Source: JAWLCA01 sp041687395 (GTDB taxonomy: Bacteria; Pseudomonadota; Alphaproteobacteria; Rhodobacterales; Rhodobacteraceae). Taken from it: 64,000 bases of DNA. Of this stretch, positions 35,758-45,550 are shown piece by piece (position 1 is the first letter of the stretch; each line of letters opens with the position of its first letter). Below the pieces are notes generated by a model, which did no database searches, was not told the origin of the DNA, and saw only the letters and a program-made list of their open reading frames with translations. A program made the translations under genes and the position numbers. The stretch is taken from assembly GCA_041687395.1 (NCBI GenBank), contig JAWLCA010000011.1, forward strand, positions 62,001-126,000, in the 5' to 3' direction.

Positions 35758-36678
35758 TCAGGCCGGTACGACAAGATCGGCACGGGTGACGCCAACACCG
35801 GGCAGCTTGCAGCCCTGCCGCGTGCCGCAATCTACCATCTCGTACGCGTCAGGACGGGTAAAAAGCGCGCGGAGCAGCTTGTTCGTCAGCGCGTGACCAG
35901 CCCGGTGACCAGTGTACCGCCCAAGAATTGGGGCGCCTGCCAGCGCCAGATCGCCAAGAGCATCCAGCATCTTGTGCCGCACCGGCTCATCGGGTTTGCG
36001 CAGACCGCCGGGGCTAACCACACGGTCGCCGTCAAAAACCACTGCATTTTCCAGCGTGCCGCCGAGGGCGAGGCCGCTGGCCCGCATCAGATCCACATCC
36101 GCCTGACGACAGAAAGTGCGGCTGCTTGCCAGCTCACGCACGAAGGTACCGTTTGCCATGTTGAGCGTCAGGTCCTGCCGGCCGATCGCTGCGTCGGAAA
36201 AGTCGATGTGAAAATCGATCTCCAGCATCTCGGCGGGCTCCAGTCGCGCGTAGGCGTCGCCCTCGCAGACCTCGACCGGTGCAAGAATGCGGATCGCGCG
36301 CACCGGGCGGTCCAGCAACCGGACACCCCGCTTCATCAGACCTGCGACAAAAGGCGCGGCACTGCCGTCAAGGATCGGAACCTCGGGGCCGTCGATTTCG
36401 ATCAGGGCGTTATGGATGCCGCACCCCGCCAGCGCCGCCATCAGGTGCTCGATGGTCGAGACTGAGACGCCCGCGTTGTTGGCAACGACAGTGCACAGGC
36501 GCGCCGGTTGGCCAGCGTCCCAGCGCGCTGGCACCATCGGATCACCACTCAACAGATCGGTGCGGCGAAACCAGATGCCATAGTCCGCCGACGCGGGATG
36601 CACGGTCAATTGCACCGGCAGGCCCGAATGCAGGCCACGGCCAGAAAAATGGACCGAAGATTTCACGGTTGTCTGCAT
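35758..36678 (-). CDS. lpxC: UDP-3-O-acyl-N-acetylglucosamine deacetylase
   Basis: The protein has 306 residues. The conserved parts include HFSGRGLHSG, STIEHLMAALAGCGIHNALI with zinc-ligand His and DGSAAPF, then DALGDLALAG and GHRAGHALTN. It is the committed step of lipid A synthesis and marks a Gram-negative cell. The ATG at 36678 has AGAGG 7 bases upstream; starts at 36696 and 36726 are also in frame. A strong terminator separates it from ftsZ, so it probably has its own promoter. Confidence 0.95.
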   Translation of the reverse strand: MQTTVKSSVHFSGRGLHSGLPVQLTVHPASADYGIWFRRTDLLSGDPMVPARWDAGQPARLCTVVANNAGVSVSTIEHLMAALAGCGIHNALIEIDGPEVPILDGSAAPFVAGLMKRGVRLLDRPVRAIRILAPVEVCEGDAYARLEPAEMLEIDFHIDFSDAAIGRQDLTLNMANGTFVRELASSRTFCRQADVDLMRASGLALGGTLENAVVFDGDRVVSPGGLRKPDEPVRHKMLDALGDLALAGAPILGRYTGHRAGHALTNKLLRALFTRPDAYEMVDCGTRQGCKLPGVGVTRADLVVPA

Positions 36679-36857
36679 GGGGTTGCCTCTGCTCATGTCG
36701 CCGGATCGTTGCTTAGCCCGGCCCATGATCAGCTAAGCGCACTGTCCGCGGGTCACAACTCAATCATTGCAACAGTGTGAAACATCCCGAATCAGGCGCG
36801 GCAGAAACCCGCCACCCACTTAAGTTGTCTTCGGTGAAGAGATTGTTCCAAAAAGAA

Positions 36858-36883
36858 AAAAGGCCGGGCAACCCCGGCCTTTT
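36858..36883 (-). terminator. Rho-independent terminator after ftsZ
   Basis: AAAAGGCCGGG (36858-36868), a 4-base loop and CCCGGCCTTTT (36873-36883) form an 11-bp stem. Read on the minus strand, it is followed by TTCTTTTT, a good U-tract 42 bases after the ftsZ stop. Little else is visible in the remaining 180 bases before lpxC. Confidence 0.9.
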
Positions 36884-36924
36884 CTGCAGCCCTTGCAGGC
36901 TGATTTGTTACGACAACTCTTGGC

Positions 36925-38490
36925 TCAATTTGCCTGCCTGCGCAGGAACGCCGGGATCTCGATCCGCTCTGCCTCGGGATCGCTGGGTGCCTGCTCGTCC
37001 TCATAGCCGGTAACCTGAGGCTGCTGACGGGTTTGCATCTGCGGTGCCTCGGTTCCGTGCCCGGTCATCCGGTTGATCAATGAGTTGATCGCGAAACGCG
37101 GGCGCTCCTGAGTTCGGGGGTGGGCCGACTGGGGCGCAGGGGCGCTGGCCGCCGCCGTCCCCCTCGGCGGCGCCTTGGCAACGGCGGCACGAAGCCGGTC
37201 CATCACTTCCGGCGCCGGCGATCCGGGAGCGCGCGGGGCGACGAAGGCTGCCGCGTCCTGCATCGGATCGTGCGTGCCGGCGCGCACCGGCGCTGCCGTA
37301 CGGGCCTGCACCGGCTGCGGTTCCGCGCGCGGCGTATAGGCGGGCGGCGGCAGATTGTCTTCGGGTTGGGCCACAAACCTTGGCTGCTCCGCGACTTCTG
37401 GCTCGAACAGTGCGGGTTGTTCTTCCTCGGCCTGCGCCCGCGCGGTCGAGGCGGCGGCAACCGATGGCGCTGTCAGCGGTTCGGCCAGCCTGCGCCGTGG
37501 CGCAGGGGCATCGGCTGCCTTGACCGAAACATCGATCCCGGTTGCCACGACCGACACGCGGATGGTGCCTTCCATCTCGGGGTCAAGGGTGGAGCCCACG
37601 ATGATGTTGGCGTCGCCATCCACCTTTTCGCGGATGATGTTCGCAGCCTCGTCCAGTTCGAACAGGGTCATGTCGTAGCCGCCGGTGATGTTGATCAGCA
37701 CGCCCTTGGCGCCGTTCAGGCTGATCTCGTCCAGCAGCGGGTTGGCGATCGCCTTCTCGGCGGCGTGGATCGCGCGATCTTCACCGCTCGCCTCTCCGGT
37801 GCCCATCATGGCCTTGCCCATTTCGTCCATCACCGCGCGCACGTCAGCGAAGTCGAGGTTGATCAGGCCCGGCCGCACCATCAGGTCAGTCACGCCCTTC
37901 ACGCCCTGATAGAGAACGTCATCCGCCAGCGCGAAAGCCTCTGTAAACGTAGTCTTTTCGTTCGCCAGCCGGAACAGGTTCTGATTCGGGATTATGATCA
38001 GGGTATCGACCACCTTCTGCAGCGCCTCGACCCCCTCTTCGGCCTGGCGCATGCGCTTGGCCCCTTCGAACTGGAAGGGTTTGGTTACCACGCCCACGGT
38101 AAGCACGCCAAGCTCACGTGCGGCTTGGGCGATGATTGGGGCGGCGCCGGTGCCAGTGCCGCCACCCATTCCGGCGGTAATGAAGCACATGTGGGCACCC
38201 GCCAGATGATCGACGATCGTCTCGATCGTCTCCTCGGCGGCGGCGGCCCCGACGGCTGGGCGGGCACCTGCGCCAAGACCCTCGGTCACCTTGACGCCCA
38301 TTTGGATCTTGTTGGTCGCGCGGCTTTGCTGCAGCGCCTGCGAGTCGGTGTTCGCGACCACGAACTCAACCCCTTCAAGCCGCTGCTCGATCATGTTGTT
38401 GACGGCATTGCCGCCCGCGCCGCCAACCCCAAACACCGTGATCCGGGGCTTCAGCTCGTCATGTTCGTTCAAGATAAGATTCAGTGCCAT
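36925..38490 (-). CDS. ftsZ: Cell division GTPase FtsZ
   Basis: The protein has 521 residues, longer than most because of a linker of about 180 residues rich in Ala, Pro and Gln. The tubulin signature GGGTGTG is at 109-115. The T7 synergy loop NLDFADVRAVM is near 210. The conserved C-terminal peptide is IPAFLRRQ, which binds FtsA and other partners. It forms the cytokinetic ring. The ribosome site AAAGGACAG is good. Unlike in E. coli, a 177-base gap with direct repeats separates it from ftsA. Confidence 0.97.
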   Translation of the reverse strand: MALNLILNEHDELKPRITVFGVGGAGGNAVNNMIEQRLEGVEFVVANTDSQALQQSRATNKIQMGVKVTEGLGAGARPAVGAAAAEETIETIVDHLAGAHMCFITAGMGGGTGTGAAPIIAQAARELGVLTVGVVTKPFQFEGAKRMRQAEEGVEALQKVVDTLIIIPNQNLFRLANEKTTFTEAFALADDVLYQGVKGVTDLMVRPGLINLDFADVRAVMDEMGKAMMGTGEASGEDRAIHAAEKAIANPLLDEISLNGAKGVLINITGGYDMTLFELDEAANIIREKVDGDANIIVGSTLDPEMEGTIRVSVVATGIDVSVKAADAPAPRRRLAEPLTAPSVAAASTARAQAEEEQPALFEPEVAEQPRFVAQPEDNLPPPAYTPRAEPQPVQARTAAPVRAGTHDPMQDAAAFVAPRAPGSPAPEVMDRLRAAVAKAPPRGTAAASAPAPQSAHPRTQERPRFAINSLINRMTGHGTEAPQMQTRQQPQVTGYEDEQAPSDPEAERIEIPAFLRRQAN

Positions 38491-38582
38491 CGCCTGTCCT
38501 TTTCTGCCCCCGGGCGTCGCCGCTTTGCGCGTCGTTCGCCTTTACCCATTTTCATCCTACAGCGTGGTCATGCTCCGGTCAC

Positions 38583-38610
38583 CACAAAATCGGTACACAA
38601 ACACAAAATC
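38583..38610. repeat. Direct repeat CACAAAATC in the ftsA-ftsZ gap
   Basis: Two identical copies at 38583-38591 and 38602-38610, with 19 bases between starts. They are about 93-120 bases upstream of the ftsZ start, in a gap that should contain an ftsZ promoter. They may be a regulator site; no known consensus is matched. Confidence 0.35.
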
Positions 38611-38667
38611 TGGGCCTGAACGTATGCCCCTCGGCGGTATTTCGCTGCAACCCGCTGCATCTTGCGA

Positions 38668-40002
38668 TCACCAGTTGTCGCGGAACCATTTTACGGCGCG
38701 ACGAAGCGAACGCGCGGGCAGGCGGCTGCTGGGGATGTCGAAATCCCACCATTCATCCTGTGGATGCGCAGCGAACAGGCAAAGCCCGACCGCGCTCGAA
38801 AATGCAGGCCCTGTCGCAGCTTGCGGCAAACCCTGCACACGAAGCGGACGGCCCAGCCGCACCTGCTGTCCCAGGATTCGCGCGGCAAGCCCATCAAGTC
38901 CGGGGATCTGGCTGCCGCCGCCGGTAAGCACGATCTGCTGGCTCGGCAGATGCTCGAACCCGGCCGCATCCAGCCGCGCGCGGACTTCTTCCAGAATCTC
39001 CTCGACCCTGGGGCGCATGATACCGATCAGCTCCGACCGGCTGACCTTGCGGCGATCCTTCTCCCAGTCGCCCGAATCGCCGCCGATCTCGATCATCTCG
39101 CGATCATCCATCCCGGTGGCGACGACCCCGCCGTAAAAGGTCTTGATCCGTTCGGCCGTGGCATTCGGTACCAGCAGCCCCTTGGCGATGTCCGAGGTGA
39201 CGTGATCGCCACCCAGCCTCACGCTGTCGGCGTAGATCATGTGCTTTTTGATGAAGACCGAGATGCCGGTAGCGCCGCCGCCCATGTCGATGCAGGCCGC
39301 ACCAAGTTCCTGCTCGTCTTCGACAAGGCTGGAGACGCCAGAGACATAGGCCGAAGACGCGATGCCGGCCAGTTCCAGGTCGCAACGGCGAATACAGGCC
39401 AGGAGATTGCGGATCACCGTGGCCTCGACCGACAGGAGATGCAGGTCGCAGGCCAGACGGTTGCCGATCTGACCGCGCGGATCGCCGAGGCCCGATCGGT
39501 GGTCGAGCGCAAAGTTCACCGGCTGCGCGTGCAGTATCTCGCGCCCCTCGCCTATGTCGGGAACGTCGCAGGCTGCCAGCGCGCGGGCCACGTCCTGTTC
39601 ACTCACCGCGCCGCCCGCCAGGTCACATTCTCCCGCCAGCCCGTAACTGCGCGGGCGTGCGCCGGCAAAGCAGGCAATCACGTGATCGACCCGCACCTGG
39701 GCCATCTTTTGCGCCGCCTGAACGGCCGTGCGGATCGCGCGCTCGGTCTCGGCCATGGCGTCGATCTCGCCGAAGCGAACCCCGCGCGACCGGGTGGTGG
39801 CCGCGCCGATCACCCGGAACGAGGATTGGCCCGCCATCGGCCCCACCCCATCGATCTCGCGCTCGGCGTCCGGACCGTCGAAGCGAAGCACAAGGCAGGC
39901 GATCTTTGACGTTCCCACATCGAGGATCGCGATCACGCCGCGCTGCATCGCCGCCCGGCGCATGTGCCGCATCAACCGCTGGGACTGATAAAGATCGATC
40001 AT
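38668..40002 (-). CDS. ftsA: Cell division protein FtsA
   Basis: The protein has 444 residues of the actin-like fold. It begins with the phosphate-1 segment AILDVGTSKIACLVLRF at about 26 and has CIDMGGGATGISVF and VLTGGGSQIPGL later. The C-terminus is basic (LPARSLRRAVKWFRDNW), the amphipathic membrane-targeting helix. FtsA tethers FtsZ to the membrane. The start overlaps the ftsQ stop (ATGA). Confidence 0.96.
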   Translation of the reverse strand: MIDLYQSQRLMRHMRRAAMQRGVIAILDVGTSKIACLVLRFDGPDAEREIDGVGPMAGQSSFRVIGAATTRSRGVRFGEIDAMAETERAIRTAVQAAQKMAQVRVDHVIACFAGARPRSYGLAGECDLAGGAVSEQDVARALAACDVPDIGEGREILHAQPVNFALDHRSGLGDPRGQIGNRLACDLHLLSVEATVIRNLLACIRRCDLELAGIASSAYVSGVSSLVEDEQELGAACIDMGGGATGISVFIKKHMIYADSVRLGGDHVTSDIAKGLLVPNATAERIKTFYGGVVATGMDDREMIEIGGDSGDWEKDRRKVSRSELIGIMRPRVEEILEEVRARLDAAGFEHLPSQQIVLTGGGSQIPGLDGLAARILGQQVRLGRPLRVQGLPQAATGPAFSSAVGLCLFAAHPQDEWWDFDIPSSRLPARSLRRAVKWFRDNW

Positions 40003-40883
40003 CGCCCGTCTTCCCCTTGTGCAACTACCAGTCCGCGGACCCGATGCCATTCGGCCATCGCATCAGGCGCCATGCGCAGCGTCGGACGCCGCTCCAACCG
40101 CAGATCAACCACACTCACGTCCCGTTCAAGCAGATCCTGGGCGATGTGCATTGCCACCGCGCGCTCCAGCGCGCGCAGGGCACCGGTTTCGGGCAACAGG
40201 ATCCGCTGGTCGCGGTCCAGCACCAGATCCCAGCGCCGCTCTCCCATCCTGACCAGACCACGCACCCGGTCGGCAATCGGCTCTGCGGCCGCGAACAACA
40301 TCATCGCCTCGGCCACCCGCGCCTCGGCCCCCTCGCCCGCGATCACAGGCAGGTTGGGATGGGTCGCACGCGAGTCAGCCCATCCTGCCCGCACCCCGTC
40401 GGCATCGAGGAGCGCGAGTCCGCCGGCCGACCGCCAGAGAACCACCGGAACGCGCTCTTTCACCCGCAACTCCAGCAGGCCCGAGGTTCGCAGCCGCACC
40501 TCGGCCCGCGCAACCTGATCCAGCGCCTCGACCTCATGCCGCAGCGCCTCGAGGTCGAGGGCAAAGGAGTTGACCGGAAGCATCAGTTGCAGACGGTCGG
40601 TGACTTCTGCCGCAACGCCCTCGGTCGCGCCCTCGATCGCCAGATCGGTCACCATGAACTCGGGCCGCTCCTTTATCTGTCGACGCATCTCATCAAAGCT
40701 TTCGACAATCGCCACGCGGCGCGCCTCCTCTCCCAGAAAGACGCCCGCTGCGAAAACCAGCGAAAACGCCGGTAGTCCCACCCGAAGAAAGGCCCGGAAC
40801 AATGGGGTCAGCCAGAGCCGGTGCAGACGATAGGCAACCCGGCTCGGCGCCGGATCGCGGCGCATTCCCCCTAGCGGCTGCAT
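39999..40883 (-). CDS. ftsQ: Cell division protein FtsQ
   Basis: The protein has 294 residues: a basic cytoplasmic start, one TM helix at about 33-50 (VGLPAFSLVFAAGVFLG), then a POTRA domain (FMVTDLAIEGATEGVAAEV) and the FtsQ domain. It links early and late divisome proteins. The start overlaps ddl by 13 bases; a later ATG at 40865 would avoid this. Confidence 0.93.
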   Translation of the reverse strand: MQPLGGMRRDPAPSRVAYRLHRLWLTPLFRAFLRVGLPAFSLVFAAGVFLGEEARRVAIVESFDEMRRQIKERPEFMVTDLAIEGATEGVAAEVTDRLQLMLPVNSFALDLEALRHEVEALDQVARAEVRLRTSGLLELRVKERVPVVLWRSAGGLALLDADGVRAGWADSRATHPNLPVIAGEGAEARVAEAMMLFAAAEPIADRVRGLVRMGERRWDLVLDRDQRILLPETGALRALERAVAMHIAQDLLERDVSVVDLRLERRPTLRMAPDAMAEWHRVRGLVVAQGEDGR

Positions 40884-41785
40884 GATGCGTCCTCCACGAT
40901 CCAGCGGCAGAGGTCGGGGAAGGAGAGGCCGACATGCGCGGCCTGCTCGGGCGACAGCGATGTGGGCGTCATGCCCGGCTGGGTATTGGTCTCAAGCAGG
41001 ATCAACCCGGGAAGCCCCCGCGCCTCATCCCAGCGGAAATCCGTTCGGCTGATACCGCGACATCCAAGTGCGCGGTGCGCCCGCAGCGCATAGTCGAGGC
41101 AGGCCTCCGTTATCTCCGTAGGGAGGTCGGCCGGCAGGAGGTGGCGCGACCCGCCTGTCGTGTATTTGGCTGCGTAGTCATACCAGCCATCGGTCAGGAT
41201 ATCGGTGACGGCCAGCGCCCGGTCCCCCATCACCGTCGTTGTGAGCTCCCGCCCCGGGGCATAGGATTCCACCATCACCAGATCCGGCATCTCGGTGCCA
41301 AGCTTCGGCGGGGCGTTCGCAGCCTCGTGCACGATGTACACGCCAACAGACGACCCCTCGTTGTTGGGCTTCACGACGTAGGGTGGCGCAATCACATGCC
41401 GCGCCCGCACATCGTCAGCAGGGGCCAGAATGCTGTCGACTACCGGCAGGCCCGACGCGCGAAACACCTCTTTCGAACGCTGCTTGTCCATGGCCAGGGC
41501 CGAGGCGAGGACACCGGAATGGGTATAGGGAACTTTCAGCCACTCAAGCATGCCCTGGACGCAGCCGTCCTCACCCCAGCGTCCATGAAGGGCATTGAAC
41601 ACAACGTCGAAGCGATGCTTGCGCAACACATCAGGCAGATCGGGGCCGGCATCGACCTCGACCACCTCGTAGCCTGCTTCCCGCAGCGCGGCCGCGCACA
41701 TGCGCCCCGACGACAACGACACCTCGCGCTCAGCCGAGGCGCCGCCCATCAGCACCGCTACCTTGGGGGGGTGCCTGCTCGACAT
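40871..41785 (-). CDS. ddl: D-alanine--D-alanine ligase
   Basis: The protein has 304 residues of the ATP-grasp family. It begins VAVLMGGASAEREVSLSSG. It also has ALHGRWGEDGCVQGMLEWL, YVVKPNNEGSSVGV and the C-terminal LLETNTQPGMT, which binds magnesium. It makes D-Ala-D-Ala for the peptidoglycan stem peptide. The stop lies inside ftsQ. Confidence 0.96.
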   Translation of the reverse strand: MSSRHPPKVAVLMGGASAEREVSLSSGRMCAAALREAGYEVVEVDAGPDLPDVLRKHRFDVVFNALHGRWGEDGCVQGMLEWLKVPYTHSGVLASALAMDKQRSKEVFRASGLPVVDSILAPADDVRARHVIAPPYVVKPNNEGSSVGVYIVHEAANAPPKLGTEMPDLVMVESYAPGRELTTTVMGDRALAVTDILTDGWYDYAAKYTTGGSRHLLPADLPTEITEACLDYALRAHRALGCRGISRTDFRWDEARGLPGLILLETNTQPGMTPTSLSPEQAAHVGLSFPDLCRWIVEDASCSR

Positions 41786-41827
41786 ACCGCCCTCATGCCT
41801 CTCGGGCCATTTTCAGCCCGTTTTTCG

Positions 41828-42790
41828 TTATTCTCTGCGGGTTTCGCCGACCCGCATGATTTCCCACTCTAGCGCGATTCCGGTCTTATCGAAAACCCTT
41901 TTTCTGACCTCCTCACCAACGGCTTCAAGCTCCTCAGCTGTTGCCCCGCCGGTATTGATCAAGAAGTTCGCGTGCTTTTTCGACATCTGCGCGCCGCCGA
42001 TCCGGAAGCCGCGCAAGCCTGCATCCTCGATCAGCTTCCACGCTTTCATATCGTGCACGTCGTCGGCGCGTCCCGTGGAACTGAACCCGGCAGGATTGCG
42101 GAAGGTGGACCCGGCGCTGCGGTCCTTGACCGGCTGGGTCGCATCCCGCCTGGCAAGCTGGTCGGCCATGCGCGCGGCCAGTTCTTCCGGATCGCCCGAT
42201 GGCGGCGCAAAGGTTGCCGCGGTGATGACACTGCCTTCGGGCAGGTCTGATCCGCGATACCTCAGGTGCAGGTCTGCCGCTAGCACTTCCCGCACTTCAC
42301 CGTCGCGCGTCACGACACGAACCGTTACCAGATGGTCCCCGGTATAGGTGCCGTAGCAACCTGCGTTCATGCGCACAGCCCCGCCGATGGCGCCCGGAAT
42401 CGTGCGCAAGAACGTCAGGTCCAGCCCGTTCTCGGCAACCCGCCGCGCAACATGTGCATCCAGCGCAGCCGCGCCGGCGATGACCCTGCCCTCGGAAATC
42501 TGCACGCCGGCAAAAGCCTGCCCCAGTCGAACGACCACCCCGCGCAGCCCACCATCGCGCACGATCAGGTTGCTTCCAACTCCCATCGGAAACACCGGAA
42601 CGGCGGGATCGAGTTGCTGAAGGAAGGCGGCAAGATCGGCCTCGTCCGCCGGCTGAAAGACCCAGTCGGCCGGACCGCCGACACGCAGCCATGTCAGATC
42701 CGACAGCGGCTTCCCGGCGATCAGCGCGCCCCGAACCTGCGGCATCGGCGAAGATCGCGCCACGTTTTGCTCTGTTCCTGTCAATCCCAT
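41828..42790 (-). CDS. murB: UDP-N-acetylenolpyruvoylglucosamine reductase
   Basis: The protein has 305-320 residues. It is a FAD-dependent enzyme with the binding segments VFPMGVGSNLIVRDGG, FLRTIPGAIGGAVRMNAGCYG and the active-site AGSTFRNPAG near the C-terminus. It reduces enolpyruvyl-UDP-GlcNAc to UDP-MurNAc. The ATG at 42790 overlaps the DUF2484 stop. The ATG at 42745 starts directly at the conserved PQVRGALIAGKPL region, so it may be the true start; neither has a clear ribosome site. Confidence 0.94.
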   Translation of the reverse strand: MGLTGTEQNVARSSPMPQVRGALIAGKPLSDLTWLRVGGPADWVFQPADEADLAAFLQQLDPAVPVFPMGVGSNLIVRDGGLRGVVVRLGQAFAGVQISEGRVIAGAAALDAHVARRVAENGLDLTFLRTIPGAIGGAVRMNAGCYGTYTGDHLVTVRVVTRDGEVREVLAADLHLRYRGSDLPEGSVITAATFAPPSGDPEELAARMADQLARRDATQPVKDRSAGSTFRNPAGFSSTGRADDVHDMKAWKLIEDAGLRGFRIGGAQMSKKHANFLINTGGATAEELEAVGEEVRKRVFDKTGIALEWEIMRVGETRRE

Positions 42791-43041
42791 CCGAAGGTCC
42801 GCCGGAGCGGCCGCGCAACCAGACCGAAGAACCGGATGATCGGCCAGCGCAGCATCGATGCCCCACCGATAAGCACCAGCATCCCCACCACACCGCCATG
42901 TGTCCAGGTCACGTAACCGACCATCGGGATGCCTGTCACGATCAGCGCAAGGGCTGCGGGCCAGTGAAAGCGCTGCGGCATCATTCCGGCGATCCCGGCC
43001 ACGACGGCCCAGAAGCAGGCCACTGTCAGCGCCTGGCTCAT
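42781..43041 (-). CDS. DUF2484 small membrane protein
   Basis: The protein has 86 residues with three hydrophobic segments. It begins MSQALTVACFWAVVAGIAGM and ends with a basic tail (RPLRRTFGW). The DUF2484 family is found between murC and murB in Rhodobacterales. It overlaps murC at its start and murB at its end, so it is part of the cell-wall operon. Its role is not known. Confidence 0.85.
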   Translation of the reverse strand: MSQALTVACFWAVVAGIAGMMPQRFHWPAALALIVTGIPMVGYVTWTHGGVVGMLVLIGGASMLRWPIIRFFGLVARPLRRTFGWD

Positions 43042-44459
43042 GCGATCTTCCTTTCCGCTGCCAGCCGCTCCGGCAGGGCACTCGCCCAGGCAGAGATCGT
43101 GCCGGCACCAAGGCAGATCACCATGTCGCCCGGGCGACCCTGCTCCCGCACCAAGCGCTCCAGATCGTCCTCGGACACGATGGCGCGGGCGTGACGATGG
43201 CCATGCGCAATCAGGCCGGAGACCAGATCGTCGCGGCTGGCCCCCGGGATCGGATCTTCTCCGGCGGCATAGACCTCGGCGATGGCAACGACGTCGGCCT
43301 CGTTGAAGCAGGTGCAGAAATCGTCAAAAAGGCTGGAAAGGCGGCTGTAGCGGTGTGGCTGATGCACCGCGATGATCCGCCCGCCGCTGCCTCCGATCGC
43401 CTGTCGGGCAGCCTTCAGCACGGCGGCGATCTCGACCGGGTGATGGCCGTAATCGTCGATGATGGTGACGCCGTTGACCTCGCCCACCTTGGTGAACCGG
43501 CGGTTCACTCCGGCGAACGCGGCGAGCGCCGCGCGGATTTCCTCGCGCTTCATGCCCAGGTGCCGCGCCACGGCGACCGCCGCGAGCGCGTTCGAGACGT
43601 TGTGATCCCCCGGCATCGGCAGGCTGCATCCTTCGATCACCTGATCCTCGGCCTGAAGGGCAACGTCGAAATGCGCCACGCCACCCTCGTAGCGCAGGTT
43701 GATCGCGCGGACGTCGGCCTGCGCGTTGAATCCGAAGGTTATAACACGCCGATCGGTGATCCGCCCGACCAGCGATTGAACCTCCGCATGGTCGGTGCAG
43801 CAGACCGCCACGCCGTAGAACGGAATGTTCGATACGAAATCGTAGAAGCCCTTGCGCAGCGCCTCGAAGCTGCCCCAGTGCTCAAGATGTTCGGGGTCGA
43901 TGTTGGTGACGATGGCAATGGTCGCGGGCAGGCGGTTGAAGCTGCCATCGCTCTCGTCGGCCTCCACCACCATCCATTCGCCCTCGCCCTTGCGAGCGTT
44001 CGAGCCGTAGGCATGGATGATCCCGCCGTTGATGACGGTCGGATCGAACCCGCCGCGATCCAGCAGTGTCGCGACCATCGTCGTCGTCGTCGTCTTGCCG
44101 TGGGTGCCAGCGACTGCGATGTTCGACCGCAGACGCATCAGTTCGGCCAGCATCTCGGCCCGGCGCACCACCGGCAGGCCCTTGCGGCGGGCCTCTTCCA
44201 ACTCCGGATTGCCCGACTTGATTGCAGACGAGACGACGATCACTTCCGCCTCACCCAGGTTTTCGGCTCGCTGGCCGATGAAGACCTGCGCGCCCAATTC
44301 CGCCAGGCGATCGGTGATCTTGCTGGGTTTCAGGTCCGATCCCTGGACCCGGTAGCCCAGCGTCATCAACACCTCGGCGATCCCAGACATCCCGATGCCG
44401 CCGATGCCGACGAAATGGATCGGCCCCATCTGGCCGGGAAGTTTTGTCGCTGCCATCAT
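43038..44459 (-). CDS. murC: UDP-N-acetylmuramate--L-alanine ligase
   Basis: The protein has 473 residues. The N-terminal Rossmann motif is HFVGIGGIGMSGIAEVL; the ATP site is AGTHGKTTTTTMVA near 110. It also has VVEADESDGSF and VNRRFTKVGEVNGVTIIDDY. It adds L-alanine to UDP-MurNAc. Two adjacent ATGs (44459 and 44456) exist; 44459 has AAGGA at 8 bases and overlaps the murG stop. Confidence 0.96.
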   Translation of the reverse strand: MMAATKLPGQMGPIHFVGIGGIGMSGIAEVLMTLGYRVQGSDLKPSKITDRLAELGAQVFIGQRAENLGEAEVIVVSSAIKSGNPELEEARRKGLPVVRRAEMLAELMRLRSNIAVAGTHGKTTTTTMVATLLDRGGFDPTVINGGIIHAYGSNARKGEGEWMVVEADESDGSFNRLPATIAIVTNIDPEHLEHWGSFEALRKGFYDFVSNIPFYGVAVCCTDHAEVQSLVGRITDRRVITFGFNAQADVRAINLRYEGGVAHFDVALQAEDQVIEGCSLPMPGDHNVSNALAAVAVARHLGMKREEIRAALAAFAGVNRRFTKVGEVNGVTIIDDYGHHPVEIAAVLKAARQAIGGSGGRIIAVHQPHRYSRLSSLFDDFCTCFNEADVVAIAEVYAAGEDPIPGASRDDLVSGLIAHGHRHARAIVSEDDLERLVREQGRPGDMVICLGAGTISAWASALPERLAAERKIA

Positions 44460-45550
44460 GGCGTCTTTCCTTCTGCCAGCGCCTCGACCAGTTCCACCAG
44501 ACGCTCGGTGGCATCGGGCCGACTGTGACGCAGCGCATTCTGCGCCATCTGTGTGGCGCCGACCGGATTCTCCAGGACCGAGGCGATCTGGTCGCAAAGC
44601 GCATCGGGGTCAAGCGCCGATTCGGGGATCAGGATTGCGGCTCCGGCATCGACCAGACCGCGCGCATTCGCCGTCTGATGATCGCCTGTCGCTGCCGCAA
44701 AGGGGATCAGGATTGAGGGCCGCCCGATGATCGAGATGTCGGCGACGGACGAGGCGCCCGCCCGGCTGATAACCAGCTGCGCCTCGGACAGGCGGCGGGG
44801 AATGTCACGAAAGAACGGTGCCACCTCGGCCGCGATGCCTGCGGCGTCATAAGCCGCAACGACACGCGAGACATCCTCTTCGCGCGCCTGATGCGCCACG
44901 CGCAGATTCGCCAGCAGCCTATCCGAAAGCCCCGCGATGGCTGCGGGGACAACGTCAGACAAGATCCGCGCGCCCTGGCTCCCGCCGATCACCACGACAC
45001 TCATCGGATAGTCGCCGGGCGGGATATAGGGCGCGCCCGCGCGTTCCAGAACGGCGGCGCGGACCGGATTTCCAACAGGCTCTGCCCTCGCGCCCTCTGG
45101 CAGATCAGTGGGCCAGCTGCCGCAGGCGACAAGACCGACGCGCGGGGCGAAGATCCGGTTGACCTTGCCCGGCACGCCATTCTGTTCGTGGATCATCCGC
45201 GGAATACGCAAGGCGACCGCCGCAGACAGCGCCGGAATCGTCGGGTAGCCACCAAACCCCACGACGATGGCGGGCCTGTCACGCAGGAACCCCCACAGTG
45301 CCGCCAGCACCCCGCCAGCAATCCGCAGAGGAACCAGCGCCTTCGCCACCAAGCCACCCCGCGCAAAGGTGGCGCTCGCGACCTGTTCGACCGTGACCAC
45401 GGCCGGGAACCCGCCCGCATACCGCGCACCGCGCGCATCGGTCGATAGCTTTACGCGCCAGCCGCGACGCACCATCGCCTCGGCCAAGGCCTGGGCCGGG
45501 AACATGTGCCCCCCGGTCCCGCCCGCCGCGATCAGCAACAAGCCCGCCAT
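44456..45550 (-). CDS. murG: UDP-GlcNAc:lipid I GlcNAc transferase MurG
   Basis: The protein has 364 residues of GT-B glycosyltransferase family 28. Key segments are AAGGTGGHMFPAQALAEAMV, HEQNGVPGKVNRIFA, VIGGSQGARILSDVVPAAI and RAGASSVADISIIGRPSILI. It makes lipid II at the inner face of the membrane. The ATG at 45550 overlaps the ftsW stop by one base (TGATG); a GTG at 45553 would be 3 bases longer. Confidence 0.96.
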   Translation of the reverse strand: MAGLLLIAAGGTGGHMFPAQALAEAMVRRGWRVKLSTDARGARYAGGFPAVVTVEQVASATFARGGLVAKALVPLRIAGGVLAALWGFLRDRPAIVVGFGGYPTIPALSAAVALRIPRMIHEQNGVPGKVNRIFAPRVGLVACGSWPTDLPEGARAEPVGNPVRAAVLERAGAPYIPPGDYPMSVVVIGGSQGARILSDVVPAAIAGLSDRLLANLRVAHQAREEDVSRVVAAYDAAGIAAEVAPFFRDIPRRLSEAQLVISRAGASSVADISIIGRPSILIPFAAATGDHQTANARGLVDAGAAILIPESALDPDALCDQIASVLENPVGATQMAQNALRHSRPDATERLVELVEALAEGKTP

